Below, in pieces: positions 44,629-53,741 of a stretch of DNA of 64,000 nt. Position numbers and translations under genes: made by a program. Source of the DNA: Crocinitomix catalasitica ATCC 23190 (lineage in GTDB: Bacteria; Bacteroidota; Bacteroidia; Flavobacteriales_D; Crocinitomicaceae). The stretch is taken from positions 26,180 to 90,179 of the forward strand of contig NZ_JHXV01000020.1 in the NCBI RefSeq assembly GCF_000621625.1, read 5' to 3'. The notes beneath the pieces are model-generated. The model was not told the DNA's origin, searched no databases, and was given only the letters and a program-made list of their open reading frames with translations. Position 1 is the stretch's first letter. Each line of letters begins with the position of its first letter.

Positions 44629-44657
44629 TATTTTAATCGAAATTTAAATCCTATCCT

Positions 44658-45266
44658 ATGAAAAAGTCCTTTGTAATATTATTTAGTTTTAGTTTGTTTT
44701 TGATGGGGTGTGGGGGAGAAGAATCAGTCAGTGAAGATTCTAAAAATAGAGAATTAGCTGATACGACAAATATAGTAAAGGATGGTGATCCTGCAATTTC
44801 ACCGCCTTTATGCAGTGAAATTGTAATGGCTACTTCTAAAATACCTTATAACAATTCAATTTTCTTTTTAAAGGATAACCTTTTACTTTATCCAAACAAT
44901 GCGAGTGATACAATATTATTAGTGAGTGGAATAGATATAGACTCATGGGGGGGTGGGCAGAGTATTAGAGTTTTTGCACAGTTGCCGAATAACATTGTTT
45001 TAGATACTAATGGAATTGTAAAGAAAAAAACGAAGAATATCAATAATAGTTGCTTTGCAAATGGAATTATTATTGAAATTCCTGTTAAAAAGATGATTCC
45101 TGGAAATGCACAATTGTATCCAGCAAGAACTTTTTATTTTGATGTTAATGTTTCAACTAATGAATGGTTATTCTCTGAATCCATAATTCTACAAATTTTT
45201 GACACTAAGGATAAAAAGAAGAAACGAGTTGTAGCGTCTCATCCGGATAAGCAACCCGATAAATAA
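44658..45266 (+). CDS. Lipoprotein of unknown function
   Basis: 202 residues. Lipobox 'FSLFLMGCGGEE' (Cys at 18). The mature part has a strand-rich centre ('SIFFLKDNLLLYPNNASDTI', 'GGGQSIRVFAQLPNNIV') and a charged tail ending 'VVASHPDKQPDK'. No family recognised. It lies 10 bases upstream of a TPR histidine kinase gene and shares its promoter, so it may feed into that signalling pair; context only. Confidence 0.75.
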   Translation: MKKSFVILFSFSLFLMGCGGEESVSEDSKNRELADTTNIVKDGDPAISPPLCSEIVMATSKIPYNNSIFFLKDNLLLYPNNASDTILLVSGIDIDSWGGGQSIRVFAQLPNNIVLDTNGIVKKKTKNINNSCFANGIIIEIPVKKMIPGNAQLYPARTFYFDVNVSTNEWLFSESIILQIFDTKDKKKKRVVASHPDKQPDK

Positions 45267-45276
45267 GGTATAGAAG

Positions 45277-47082
45277 TTGAGATTTCTTGTTTTATTATTA
45301 AGCTTAACTATAGGAGGTACGAACTATACCTTCTGTTTTGATTCTCTACATTTAGAGAGTCAAATTAATCGTTATTGTCTTAAAAATTTCGAGGAGCCGA
45401 ATTTCGTTCGAGTTTTTTTATATGAATTAATAGGCACGGAAGAAGTAGATAGAAGTGAATTTTTTAAAGCAAAATGTTATTCAAAATTAGGTGATATCTA
45501 TCATGTTTTAGGAAATATCGACTCTTCTTTTCACTATTTAGAAAGAGCCTTAAAAATAAGAGAGTCTAGCGGGTACTTAAGTCATGCAGCATCTACTCAT
45601 GAGAAAATGGCGATAATTTATTTATCTCTAGGTGAACAAAAAACAGCATTTAAACATTTATATAAAAGTTTAAAAACCAAAGAGTCAATCGGGAATTTAA
45701 CATACTTAAAATCTATTTATGCTGGACTGGGAAATGCACATTCGGCTAATGAGAATTATGACAGTGCTTATTATTATCATTTAAAAGCTTTAGCAATTTA
45801 TCAAGATGAAAAGGACTCTTCTGGAATGGCGCATATTTACAATAATATCGGGAATGTTTTTTATTATAAAGATGACTTAAGTAAAGCAATACGGTATTAT
45901 AAAGATGCAAGTACTCTATTTAATCAATTGTCTCAATATGGCGCAACAATTTATCCTAATATTGATATAGGCGTTTGTCATTATGAACTTGCCAATTACG
46001 ATTCGTCCGTAGTCTATTACCAAAAAGCATTAGATGTATCTCGCGAGACAGGTAACAGAGAACATTTAGATTATATCTACTTCAACCTCGCAGAAGCTTA
46101 CGCAAAACTGGACATGTCTGATTCTGCGATTGTAATGTTTCAACTATATGATGTACTCCGCGATTCCATTTTCGACCAAGGTAAAATAGATGCCATCTTA
46201 GCTGCTGAGAAGAAATACCAGACCAAAGTAGCCATCCAGACTGCAGTTTTTGAAAAGGCTGAAAAAGAAAAAATTACAATAGAACACGAAAATAAAAGAC
46301 TGATTATTTATATATTAATGGGAACAATTGCTTTAATACTAATTGTGATATTTTTTGTCGTACGAAATGTGAAACAGAAACATCGGCTTAAGGAGTTAGA
46401 AGTGGACGTTAAGAATCAAGAAATTGATAACCTTCTTAAAGACCAAGAGGCAAAATCGTATGCTTCATTGCTTGAAGGACAGAATTATGAACGGGAACGA
46501 ATAGCACAAGATTTACATGATCGACTGGGTGGAACACTATCTGCTGTGAAGGTGCATTTCTCTTTAATGGATGAAAAAATTCAACTGATTAAACAAGAGA
46601 ATAAAGATTTATTTGATAAGGTCAATTCGATGTTGAACGAAGCAGTACAAGATGTTCGACGAATTTCACACGATTTGTCTTCCGGTCGATTGGCTAAATT
46701 GGGACTTAGAGGCGCTTTAAAGGATTTAGCCGCTATAATTTCTTCTGCTAAAAATATTGAGGTAGAATTTTATATGGATGAGTCCTTACCCGATTTTGAT
46801 AAAAAGAAGGAACAATCAATTTATGCGATTGTACAAGAATTGGTGAGTAATATGCTCAAACACGCCAATGCAACAAGTGTTGAGATTCAATTGAATAAAC
46901 AAGATGACCAGCTAAATCTATTATTCGAAGACAACGGTGTTGGTTTTGATATGCAAAATCAATCATATACAGGTTTGGGGATTTCAGGTCTGAGTAAACG
47001 TGTTGAAGCGCTAGACGGGACAATTAATTTTGATTCGGTAGTTGGAAGAGGAACAATAGTCATCATAAATATACCACTATGA
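45277..47082 (+). CDS. TPR-containing sensor histidine kinase (NarL-type)
   Basis: 601 residues from a TTG start; the N-terminus 'MRFLVLLLSLTIGG' looks like a signal peptide. Residues ~40-300 hold TPR repeats ('AKCYSKLGDIYHVLGNIDSS', 'AHIYNNIGNVFYYKDDLSKA'). A membrane helix follows ('LIIYILMGTIALILIVIFFV', near 342-362), then a coiled coil and a HisKA_3 domain with the phospho-accepting His in 'RERIAQDLHDRLGGTLSAVK', and an ATPase domain ('AIVQELVSNMLKHANAT', 'LLFEDNGVGFDMQ', 'GLGISGLSKRVEALDG'). The periplasmic TPR sensor region is typical of Bacteroidota kinases. Overlaps the response-regulator gene by 4 bases. Confidence 0.93.
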   Translation: MRFLVLLLSLTIGGTNYTFCFDSLHLESQINRYCLKNFEEPNFVRVFLYELIGTEEVDRSEFFKAKCYSKLGDIYHVLGNIDSSFHYLERALKIRESSGYLSHAASTHEKMAIIYLSLGEQKTAFKHLYKSLKTKESIGNLTYLKSIYAGLGNAHSANENYDSAYYYHLKALAIYQDEKDSSGMAHIYNNIGNVFYYKDDLSKAIRYYKDASTLFNQLSQYGATIYPNIDIGVCHYELANYDSSVVYYQKALDVSRETGNREHLDYIYFNLAEAYAKLDMSDSAIVMFQLYDVLRDSIFDQGKIDAILAAEKKYQTKVAIQTAVFEKAEKEKITIEHENKRLIIYILMGTIALILIVIFFVVRNVKQKHRLKELEVDVKNQEIDNLLKDQEAKSYASLLEGQNYERERIAQDLHDRLGGTLSAVKVHFSLMDEKIQLIKQENKDLFDKVNSMLNEAVQDVRRISHDLSSGRLAKLGLRGALKDLAAIISSAKNIEVEFYMDESLPDFDKKKEQSIYAIVQELVSNMLKHANATSVEIQLNKQDDQLNLLFEDNGVGFDMQNQSYTGLGISGLSKRVEALDGTINFDSVVGRGTIVIINIPL

Positions 47083-47705
47083 CAAATTTAATTATTGCAG
47101 ATGATCATACCGTTTTTAGAGAAGGACTTGCTTCTTTTTTTAAAGATGAAGATGAAATATCAGTAATCGCAGAGTTAGGTAATGGTGAGGAAGTGTTAGC
47201 GATGCTCCCTCAATTAGATGTTCAGATTGTTTTAATGGATATTAGTATGCCTAAAATGGACGGAATAGAAGCTTCTCAAATGATTAAAACTAAATTTCCT
47301 GGGGTTAAAATAATTATGCTTACCATGCACGAAACCCAGAATTATATTCGAAAATTATTGGATATTGGTGTTGATGGTTATTTGCTAAAAACAACCTCTA
47401 AATCTGAATTATTTGAAGCAATTAATACGGTGTTGAAAGGAGAAAAATACTACGGTACAGATGTCCAAAAAGTATTCATGAATAGTTTTAATTCAGACAA
47501 AGTTTCTTCAGATATTAAGTTAACACGACGTGAAAAAGAAATTTTAGATCTTATTTGTGAAGAATTAAATACCAATGAAATTGCAGATAAATTATTCATT
47601 AGCGCGTATACGGTTGAAACGCATCGTAAAAACTTATTAAGTAAAACCGGATCTAAAAATGTTGCGGGTCTCGTTAAATTTGCCGTTCAAAATAAATTTG
47701 TTTGA
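47079..47705 (+). CDS. NarL/FixJ-family response regulator
   Basis: 208 residues. Receiver domain with acidic pocket 'IIADDHTVF', phospho-acceptor Asp in 'IVLMDISMPKMDGIEA' and the Lys in 'DGYLLKTTSKSE'. The C-terminal LuxR-type helix-turn-helix reads 'LTRREKEILDLICEELNTNE' followed by 'IADKLFISAYTVETHRKNLL'. Coupled to the kinase by an ATGA overlap. Target genes unknown; the next locus downstream is a riboswitch-controlled B12 operon with its own promoter. Confidence 0.95.
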   Translation: MTNLIIADDHTVFREGLASFFKDEDEISVIAELGNGEEVLAMLPQLDVQIVLMDISMPKMDGIEASQMIKTKFPGVKIIMLTMHETQNYIRKLLDIGVDGYLLKTTSKSELFEAINTVLKGEKYYGTDVQKVFMNSFNSDKVSSDIKLTRREKEILDLICEELNTNEIADKLFISAYTVETHRKNLLSKTGSKNVAGLVKFAVQNKFV

Positions 47706-47835
47706 GCGGATCCTATTCGGATGTATGCATAAAAAAAACAGTTTTCTTGCTCTTCTTGGGCTCTCCTGAAAGCTTTGATTAAGAGTAAGTCTTTACCTCT
47801 TTTATCTTTAATCTTATTTCTTGTCCATCATAGTC

Positions 47836-47866
47836 TTGACGAAGGTGGATCTTTTACCTATCTTTG
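47836..47866 (+). promoter_or_regulatory. Promoter of the vitamin B12 operon
   Basis: TTG(AC) at 47836, a 20-base spacer and TATCTTTG at 47859-47866 match the Bacteroidota promoter. It is immediately followed by the cobalamin aptamer. Between 47706 and 47835 I see no gene or clear terminator. Confidence 0.75.
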
Positions 47867-47874
47867 CAACGAAT

Positions 47875-48053
47875 TTTGGTTTCACTTCGGTGAATTAAAA
47901 TGGGAATCAAGTGCCTTTCTTTGAAAGAAATCTTGAACTGTTCCCGCAGCTGTAATGGTTTACAAGCTTAAAAAAATATCCACTGTTCGCCTCAGGTGAA
48001 TGGGAAGGAATTTTAAGTATCAACCTAAGTCAGAAGACCTGCCAAGTTTCACA
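47875..48053 (+). ncRNA. Cobalamin riboswitch aptamer
   Basis: Contains AAAATGGGAA near 47899, the core GAACTGTTCCCGCAGCTGTAA region (about 47933-47954), CCACTGTTCGCC, TGGGAAGGA and the closing TCAGAAGACCTGCC (48030-48043). These are the B12-box and surrounding elements of the cobalamin aptamer. It precedes a TonB receptor/BtuG-like operon, as is usual for B12 uptake genes. Confidence 0.95.
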
Positions 48054-48080
48054 ACTATTAGCTTTCGGGATAAAAGCAAC

Positions 48081-48112
48081 GTTTAGGCATGGTTTTTCAA
48101 TGCCTTTTCTGC
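48081..48112 (+). terminator. Terminator hairpin in the cobalamin riboswitch expression platform
   Basis: AGGCAT / ATGCCT stem (48085-48090 with 48100-48105) followed by TTTT, with possible outer pairing AACG/CGTT. It lies 28 bases after the aptamer and 60 bases before the first gene, fitting B12-dependent premature termination. Confidence 0.6.
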
Positions 48113-48170
48113 GTTTTATTCCTTTTTATTAATCTGCCCATAAAACAAAAAGGGCCAAACTATTAAAAGG

Positions 48171-49712
48171 ATGAAAAAAATTGTACTTTTTGGAGCGTTA
48201 TTACTCTCTTCAATTTTCACAAATGCTCAATTTTCGAGCGATGACATTGTTTATTACGTGGGCGAAGGTCCAGATACTGCTGTGTTAGTAATCGACTTTC
48301 TTGACGAAACAGTAGATTCTAGTTATGCATGGGGTTATTTATTCGATGCTACAACTTCAAAAACTGGAGGTGATATGCTTGCTGAAATTTCATTGGATGA
48401 GGAGTTTTTAACAGTTGCATTGACCGGTGGTTTTTTAGCGGATATAACCTTTAATGACCATGAAGGATTAATGGGCTTACCTAATTATTGGGGTACTTGG
48501 TCTAAAACGGAAGAAACAGAATGGATTTCTAACATGGGAATTGGGACAGTTTTAGCTGCAAACGATTGGTTCGGATGTTCTTATACGGATTTTGATCCAG
48601 CTGTAGCGCCAGGAGAACCTATTCCTGCTTATGCTTCTAAAATGTTTAATTCAAATGATGTGCAGTTTTGGGTAGGAACAGGTGATGATTCAGCTGTTTT
48701 TGTTGTTGACTTTGTTTCAGATGTATATGGTGAAGCTGTTACTTATGCTTGGGGTTACGCTTTTGATGGAACAACTGACGGTGAAACGATGTTAGCAGAT
48801 ATTGCTGCAGCTGATTTCAACTTAACGATCAATGCAACGGCTTTCTTAAATGATATTCTTTATAATTCTTTAGAAGGAATTGGTGGAGATCCTAATTATT
48901 GGGGAACTTGGAGTGGTACTAATTTAAGCGATTGGACTATGAATGCTGGTTTGTCTACTGAAATTAATGATGGTGATTGGTTCGGTTGTTCTTATGATGC
49001 TTGGCCTCCAAGACGTCCGTTTTACCCAATTGCTGCTATTTCTTCTCATGCTTTAACATTTACTGATGTTGACTTTTTAATTGGAGAAGGAGAAAACCTT
49101 GTTGCAATAGTTTTTGACTTTAATGGTGCTGAAGCAGGTGAGTCTTATGTTTTTGGATACCAGTTTACTGAAATAACAATCACAGCAAGTGAAGTGATTA
49201 CTGCTATTGTAGAATCTGGTTATTATGATCTATCTGTTGATATGACTGGTGGATTTTTAAATGATGTAGAATTTGATGGTCAAGCTGGAATTGGCGGTGA
49301 TCCTTATTATTGGGCAACTTGGTCTGGAGAAAATGTAGGTGGCTTTTCAATGAATACTGGAATTTCTGAAGTAATGGAAAATGGTGATTGGTTTGCTGCA
49401 ACTTATACAAATTGGGCACCAGCAACTCCTCCTAGTACACCCGTTAATGCGATTTCTTTTGTTAGTGTTACTGATATTGCTGGATATGAAATGAATATTT
49501 ACCCTAATCCAACAGCAACGAATAACTTTAATATTGAAGTTGAAAGTAATAGTACTTTAAAGATTTTAGCTTTAAACGGTGCGTTAATTCAATCTGAAAT
49601 CTTAACTGAAGGTAAGAATACTATATCAATTGACAACCTTGCAAAAGGTATGTACTTATTGTCTGTTGAAACAGCAAAAGGAACAGCAATTGAGCAGTTA
49701 ATTGTTCAATAG
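48171..49712 (+). CDS. Triple-repeat T9SS protein, candidate extracellular cobalamin-capture protein
   Basis: 513 residues, first gene behind the cobalamin riboswitch. Signal peptide 'MKKIVLFGALLLSSIFTNAQ'. Three tandem repeats of ~130 residues (about 23-155, 160-293 and 297-425), each with an opening strand ('VYYVGEGPDTAVLVIDF'), 'YAWGYAFDG', a Gly-then-'TMLADI' helix start, 'FLNDILYN', an invariant 'YWGTWS' box (YWATWS in repeat 3) and a closing 'NDGDWFGCSYDAW'-type strand. This order (G-x-ML, FLxDI, YW, DGDW) resembles the C-terminal beta domain of transcobalamin and intrinsic factor (DUF4430-like); I made that comparison from memory. The last ~75 residues are a T9SS domain ('MNIYPNPTATNNFNIEVESN'). 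Confidence 0.8.
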   Translation: MKKIVLFGALLLSSIFTNAQFSSDDIVYYVGEGPDTAVLVIDFLDETVDSSYAWGYLFDATTSKTGGDMLAEISLDEEFLTVALTGGFLADITFNDHEGLMGLPNYWGTWSKTEETEWISNMGIGTVLAANDWFGCSYTDFDPAVAPGEPIPAYASKMFNSNDVQFWVGTGDDSAVFVVDFVSDVYGEAVTYAWGYAFDGTTDGETMLADIAAADFNLTINATAFLNDILYNSLEGIGGDPNYWGTWSGTNLSDWTMNAGLSTEINDGDWFGCSYDAWPPRRPFYPIAAISSHALTFTDVDFLIGEGENLVAIVFDFNGAEAGESYVFGYQFTEITITASEVITAIVESGYYDLSVDMTGGFLNDVEFDGQAGIGGDPYYWATWSGENVGGFSMNTGISEVMENGDWFAATYTNWAPATPPSTPVNAISFVSVTDIAGYEMNIYPNPTATNNFNIEVESNSTLKILALNGALIQSEILTEGKNTISIDNLAKGMYLLSVETAKGTAIEQLIVQ

Positions 49713-49721
49713 TAAATATTG

Positions 49722-51704
49722 ATGGGATTCAGAACGAATCATATAATTTTATTAATCTCTTGTTTTGTCTTGTCCGCTTATGGGCAAGACACGACGAGGG
49801 TTTTAAAACCTGTTCCCATTATTAAAGAAGTTGATCTCAATACGATCAATTTAGAATCAACAAATCCTCATATTACGATCACTAAAGCTTGGATGGAACA
49901 ATTAGGGGCCATCGATATTGCTGAGGCGCTTAAGTATTCTCCAGGTATTCAATTAAAGGATTATGGTGGAATAGGTGGGGTGAAATCAATCGCTTATCGT
50001 AGTTTGGGTGCGAATCACACAGGCGTTGTAATTGACGGAGCATTTTTGCCGAATGTACAAAGTGGTCTAGTGAATCTTAATGGTTTCGATTTATTCGGAT
50101 TAAATACTGTCGAATTTAGTAGTGGACAAGTATTGTCTGAGAATGTTTCCGCTTCTGCTTTTCTTTTACCCAATACAATTTCCGTTCAATCTGTTCTGTT
50201 TGAAAGACCGGATAGTTTAAGATGGTCTTATTCTGGAATTTTTAATACGATTAATGCATATGAAAACGGTGTGCTAATTCAAGTGCCGTTGGGCCAATCA
50301 TTTTTTATCGGCGGGCAAGTGTTTTATAAATTCGGCTCGGGTGCTTACCAATTTAAACAACCTGATATAGGGATTAATACAACGCAAATACGGGAGAATT
50401 CAGCATTAACAAGTTTGAGAGGGAAGATAGTTACTGGTTTCGATAACAAAAATTCTAAATTACGTTTTACCGGTCAGTTTTCTGATACTGATCAAGAACT
50501 ACCAGGAGCTGTGGTCTTGTATAATCCGTCGAATGATCAATATTTATGGACAGATTTTCAGAAATACACGTTGAATTATCAATTCAATAAAAGTAAATGG
50601 TTGTTAAATGCGCAATCATTTTATCAAATAGAAAACACGGAATATTTAGATGAACATTATCTTAATTCAGAGGGTTTTTTGGCAGCAGAATATCAACAAG
50701 AAAATATTTTACTCGGAGGTATGTTGACTAGGAAATTAAATAAATATTTCACAAAATTATTCTTTGGCTCGGATCTTATATATACAAATCTAGTAGGGTC
50801 AAACGTGTCTGCCAATCCAATGCGACTACAAAATAATTCGGTGATTGGAACACAATTAACTTTAGGTCGCTTTAATGTTTTAACCAATTTAACCAATCAA
50901 TATATTCAAGATAATTATACTGAATTAGGTGAGTCAATCCAAAAAACGAATTTTAATTTAAGTCCTTTTTTCTCATTTTCCGTTCAGCCATTCATCAAAA
51001 AAGCTTTAAAAATAAGAGCGTTCTATAAATCAAGTTACCGCATGCCAACATTTAATGATTTATATTATAATGCGATTGGAAATAAGCATTTAAAACCAGA
51101 GGAAGCCAATTTATTGAATATAGGTTTGTCCTATAAAAAGGTTTTTACCAAATTTAGTTTTCAAACAACGATAGATGGTTTTTATAATCAAACCAAGAAT
51201 AAAATTATTGCTATTCCAACTAAAGATTTGTTTAATTGGAGCATGCAGAACATCGGTGAAACAGAAATAAAAGGAATTGATTTTTCTGCATTTTTATCAA
51301 CGCGTTTGCGAAAAGTATTATTCGTGTTGAGTACAAGTCATTCATTCAATCAGACTATAGATATAACTGACGAAAACAATTCAACTTTTGGTCATCAATT
51401 ACCATATACGCCACAATACACTACTTCAAACGGAATGTCAATCTCAATTAAAGGCTTTGCCTTGAGTGTCAATGCTCTTTATAATTCATTTCGTTATTCT
51501 TTAAATGAGAATATCTACAGCAATTTACTACCGGCCTTTTCAGATTTTAATTTAGGGTTGTCAAAAGAATTGAACTGGAATAGTTCTAAGGTATTTATTT
51601 CACTTAAATGCATGAATCTGCTGAATAAGAATTATCAAATAATTAGAAGTTTCCCAATGCCAGGTAGGTATTACCAAGCTCAAATAAAATATAGTTTCAG
51701 ATGA
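49722..51704 (+). CDS. TonB-dependent receptor, BtuB-like, in the B12 operon
   Basis: 660 residues. ATG at 49722 chosen over the adjacent upstream TTG. Signal peptide to about residue 22 ('ILLISCFVLSAYGQD'). Plug domain with 'IDIAEALKYSPGIQLKDYGG' and 'GVKSIAYRSLGANHTGVVID', then 'VEFSSGQVLSENVSASA'; the barrel ends 'PGRYYQAQIKYSFR' with a terminal-region aromatic motif. Size and the lack of a carboxypeptidase-like extension fit BtuB-type vitamin receptors. It is under the cobalamin riboswitch and followed, with a 4-base overlap, by a BtuG-like lipoprotein, so cobalamin is the likely substrate. Confidence 0.9.
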   Translation: MGFRTNHIILLISCFVLSAYGQDTTRVLKPVPIIKEVDLNTINLESTNPHITITKAWMEQLGAIDIAEALKYSPGIQLKDYGGIGGVKSIAYRSLGANHTGVVIDGAFLPNVQSGLVNLNGFDLFGLNTVEFSSGQVLSENVSASAFLLPNTISVQSVLFERPDSLRWSYSGIFNTINAYENGVLIQVPLGQSFFIGGQVFYKFGSGAYQFKQPDIGINTTQIRENSALTSLRGKIVTGFDNKNSKLRFTGQFSDTDQELPGAVVLYNPSNDQYLWTDFQKYTLNYQFNKSKWLLNAQSFYQIENTEYLDEHYLNSEGFLAAEYQQENILLGGMLTRKLNKYFTKLFFGSDLIYTNLVGSNVSANPMRLQNNSVIGTQLTLGRFNVLTNLTNQYIQDNYTELGESIQKTNFNLSPFFSFSVQPFIKKALKIRAFYKSSYRMPTFNDLYYNAIGNKHLKPEEANLLNIGLSYKKVFTKFSFQTTIDGFYNQTKNKIIAIPTKDLFNWSMQNIGETEIKGIDFSAFLSTRLRKVLFVLSTSHSFNQTIDITDENNSTFGHQLPYTPQYTTSNGMSISIKGFALSVNALYNSFRYSLNENIYSNLLPAFSDFNLGLSKELNWNSSKVFISLKCMNLLNKNYQIIRSFPMPGRYYQAQIKYSFR

Positions 51705-52753
51705 AAAATGTAATCGTAATAATTTTCGCTTTATTGGTTGTTGCAAGCTGCAAGAAAAAACCAATAGAACCTATCTCACTCGGAGAATATGAAAATGGTT
51801 TACTTGTTTTAAATGAGGGATTGTTCGAACAGAATAATGCATCAATTTCATTTTATAACTCAAATGATAATATGAGTTATCATCAAGCTTTTAAAGCAGC
51901 GAATGACCGAGGCTTAGGGGATACAGCAAACGACTTCGCTGTTTTTTCTCAAGATGGAGTTGAGTACATTATAATTGCGGTTGATATTTCAAGTCAGCTT
52001 GAGATCGTTGAAAGATATAGCTTAAAATCTGTTGCTCAAATTCCTTTATTCAGTGGCGGTATAGCAAGAGAGCCAAGACGAATAGAAATTTATAACAACA
52101 AAGCCTACGTTTGTAATTTCGATGGTACTGTTGTCATCGTCAATTTAAACACATTTCAAATCGATAAAATAATAACCGTCGGATCAAATCCAGATGGTAT
52201 AGCACGGATCGGGAATCAATTATTCGTAACAAATTCGGGAGGATTGAATTTTCCGAATTATGATTCTACTATTTCAGTCATCAATTTAACTTCTCAAGTA
52301 GTCGAATCTACTTTTAAAACTCGAATCAATTGCACCAAGATTTTAAACGATAATCAGGGAGAATTATATGTCGTGTCAAATGGTGATTATGAAGATGTTG
52401 CTCCTGCTTTATTAAGAGTCGATCCTATTTCAGAAACCGTGCTAGAACGATTTGATTTGCCAATTGGGGGTATCGATTTTGCAGATGACATCATTTATTT
52501 TTATCATCAAGTGGATCAAAAAATATACCGATTAAATACCTTAACAGAAGAGGTTGATTATACCCCAATCATTGATCTTTCTGCTTATGCCACTTTCGGA
52601 GGAATAGAAGTAGACCCTATAAATAATTCAATTTATTGTTTTGATGTGAATGGGTATGTGAATTCATCAATTGTGCATGTATACGATTTAAAAGGTGTCC
52701 ATCAATATGAATTTACGAGTGGATTAATTGCTAAGAATATTATTAAAAATTAA
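51701..52753 (+). CDS. BtuG-like surface lipoprotein (YncE/DUF5074-type beta-propeller)
   Basis: 350 residues. Lipobox 'ALLVVASCKKKPIEP' (Cys at 17). The mature part is a YncE-like seven-bladed propeller: 'GLLVLNEGLFEQNNASISFY', 'PRRIEIYNNKAYVCNFDGTV', 'IITVGSNPDGIARIGNQLFV', 'YDSTISVINLTSQVV' and 'GIEVDPINNSIYCFDVNGYV'. In Bacteroides, BtuG is a surface lipoprotein of this fold that binds B12 very tightly and caps BtuB. The position directly after the receptor under a cobalamin riboswitch supports the same role here. Overlaps the receptor gene by 4 bases. Confidence 0.88.
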   Translation: MKNVIVIIFALLVVASCKKKPIEPISLGEYENGLLVLNEGLFEQNNASISFYNSNDNMSYHQAFKAANDRGLGDTANDFAVFSQDGVEYIIIAVDISSQLEIVERYSLKSVAQIPLFSGGIAREPRRIEIYNNKAYVCNFDGTVVIVNLNTFQIDKIITVGSNPDGIARIGNQLFVTNSGGLNFPNYDSTISVINLTSQVVESTFKTRINCTKILNDNQGELYVVSNGDYEDVAPALLRVDPISETVLERFDLPIGGIDFADDIIYFYHQVDQKIYRLNTLTEEVDYTPIIDLSAYATFGGIEVDPINNSIYCFDVNGYVNSSIVHVYDLKGVHQYEFTSGLIAKNIIKN

Positions 52754-52754
52754 G

Positions 52755-53741
52755 ATGAAAAATACTGTAATTTTACTGTTTGTTTGCTGTTCAGCAAATC
52801 TATTTGCACAATTCGCACCAGCTGTTGATGAGCCTGGAACGACTGCAATTCATAAAGATTCTTCGGATATAAAAGGTTGGGCAACTAAAATGGTCACTTT
52901 TAATAGAGGGTTGGAAGATATAATAAACGAAATGGGTCCTGTTGCTAGCTTTGGAGAGTCAGAAAATGCATTAGGTTATGCTGAAGGAACAAGTACTGAT
53001 GTGGTTAGTTTAGGTGATTATGGATCGATTGTTTTGGGGTTCGAATATCCTATAATGAATGGTGCAGGTAACGATTTTGCCGTATTTGAGAATAGCTTTT
53101 CAGATACCTATCTTGAATTTGCGCATGTTGAGGTAAGTACAGACGGTGTTCGTTTTGTTAGAATTCCATCAACTTCAGTAATTTCAACCGATGAGCAAGT
53201 TAGTACTTATGGTACAAGTGAAACGAGTCAGGTTCATAATTTAGCAGGGAAATATCGTCAGGGTTATGGAACACCTTTCGATTTGGAAGATATAATCGAT
53301 TCTACCGGTGTAAATTTAGATAGTATTTTATATGTTAAGATCATAGATGTAATCGGAACAATTGATCCTGAATATGCCAGTCGTGATCATTTGGGTAATA
53401 TAATTAACGATCCATACGAAACGGCTTTTGCCAGTGGAGGTTTTGATCTAGATGCAGTTGCAGTGATGAATGAGAATAATGTTTTTGCAGGCCTAGCAAC
53501 TCAAAAGCATTTAGAATTTAAAGTTTACCCTAATCCAACACGGGATATCATCAATATAACAAGCCCCAAAGAGGTTTACCTGTCTATTCAAATTTTAGAT
53601 TTAAACGGGAGAATAGTCTCAGAAATGACGCCAACAACGCGATTGTCATTGGTGAATTTAGGTCTACAAAAAGGAATTTACTTCGTTCGGTTTATCAGTG
53701 ATAATTCGACTTCTATTCCTGAGAAAATTGTTTATTTCTAA
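52755..53741 (+). CDS. T9SS-targeted cell-surface protein of the B12 operon
   Basis: 328 residues from the ATG at 52755 (signal peptide MKNTVILLFVCCSANLFAQ); an in-frame start at 52728 would add residues inside the previous gene. The body has a strongly patterned stretch: 'VVSLGDYGSIVLGFEYPI', 'NGAGNDFAVFENSFSDTYLE', 'AHVEVSTDGVRFVRIPS' and 'GGFDLDAVAVMNE'. I recall this layout from 'cell surface' proteins, some with PEP-CTERM tails, coded next to B12 receptors in other phyla. The C-terminus is a T9SS domain ('FKVYPNPTRDIINITS', 'GIYFVRFISDNS'). Exact role unknown, probably part of B12 capture. 1 base after the BtuG-like stop. Confidence 0.82.
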   Translation: MKNTVILLFVCCSANLFAQFAPAVDEPGTTAIHKDSSDIKGWATKMVTFNRGLEDIINEMGPVASFGESENALGYAEGTSTDVVSLGDYGSIVLGFEYPIMNGAGNDFAVFENSFSDTYLEFAHVEVSTDGVRFVRIPSTSVISTDEQVSTYGTSETSQVHNLAGKYRQGYGTPFDLEDIIDSTGVNLDSILYVKIIDVIGTIDPEYASRDHLGNIINDPYETAFASGGFDLDAVAVMNENNVFAGLATQKHLEFKVYPNPTRDIINITSPKEVYLSIQILDLNGRIVSEMTPTTRLSLVNLGLQKGIYFVRFISDNSTSIPEKIVYF

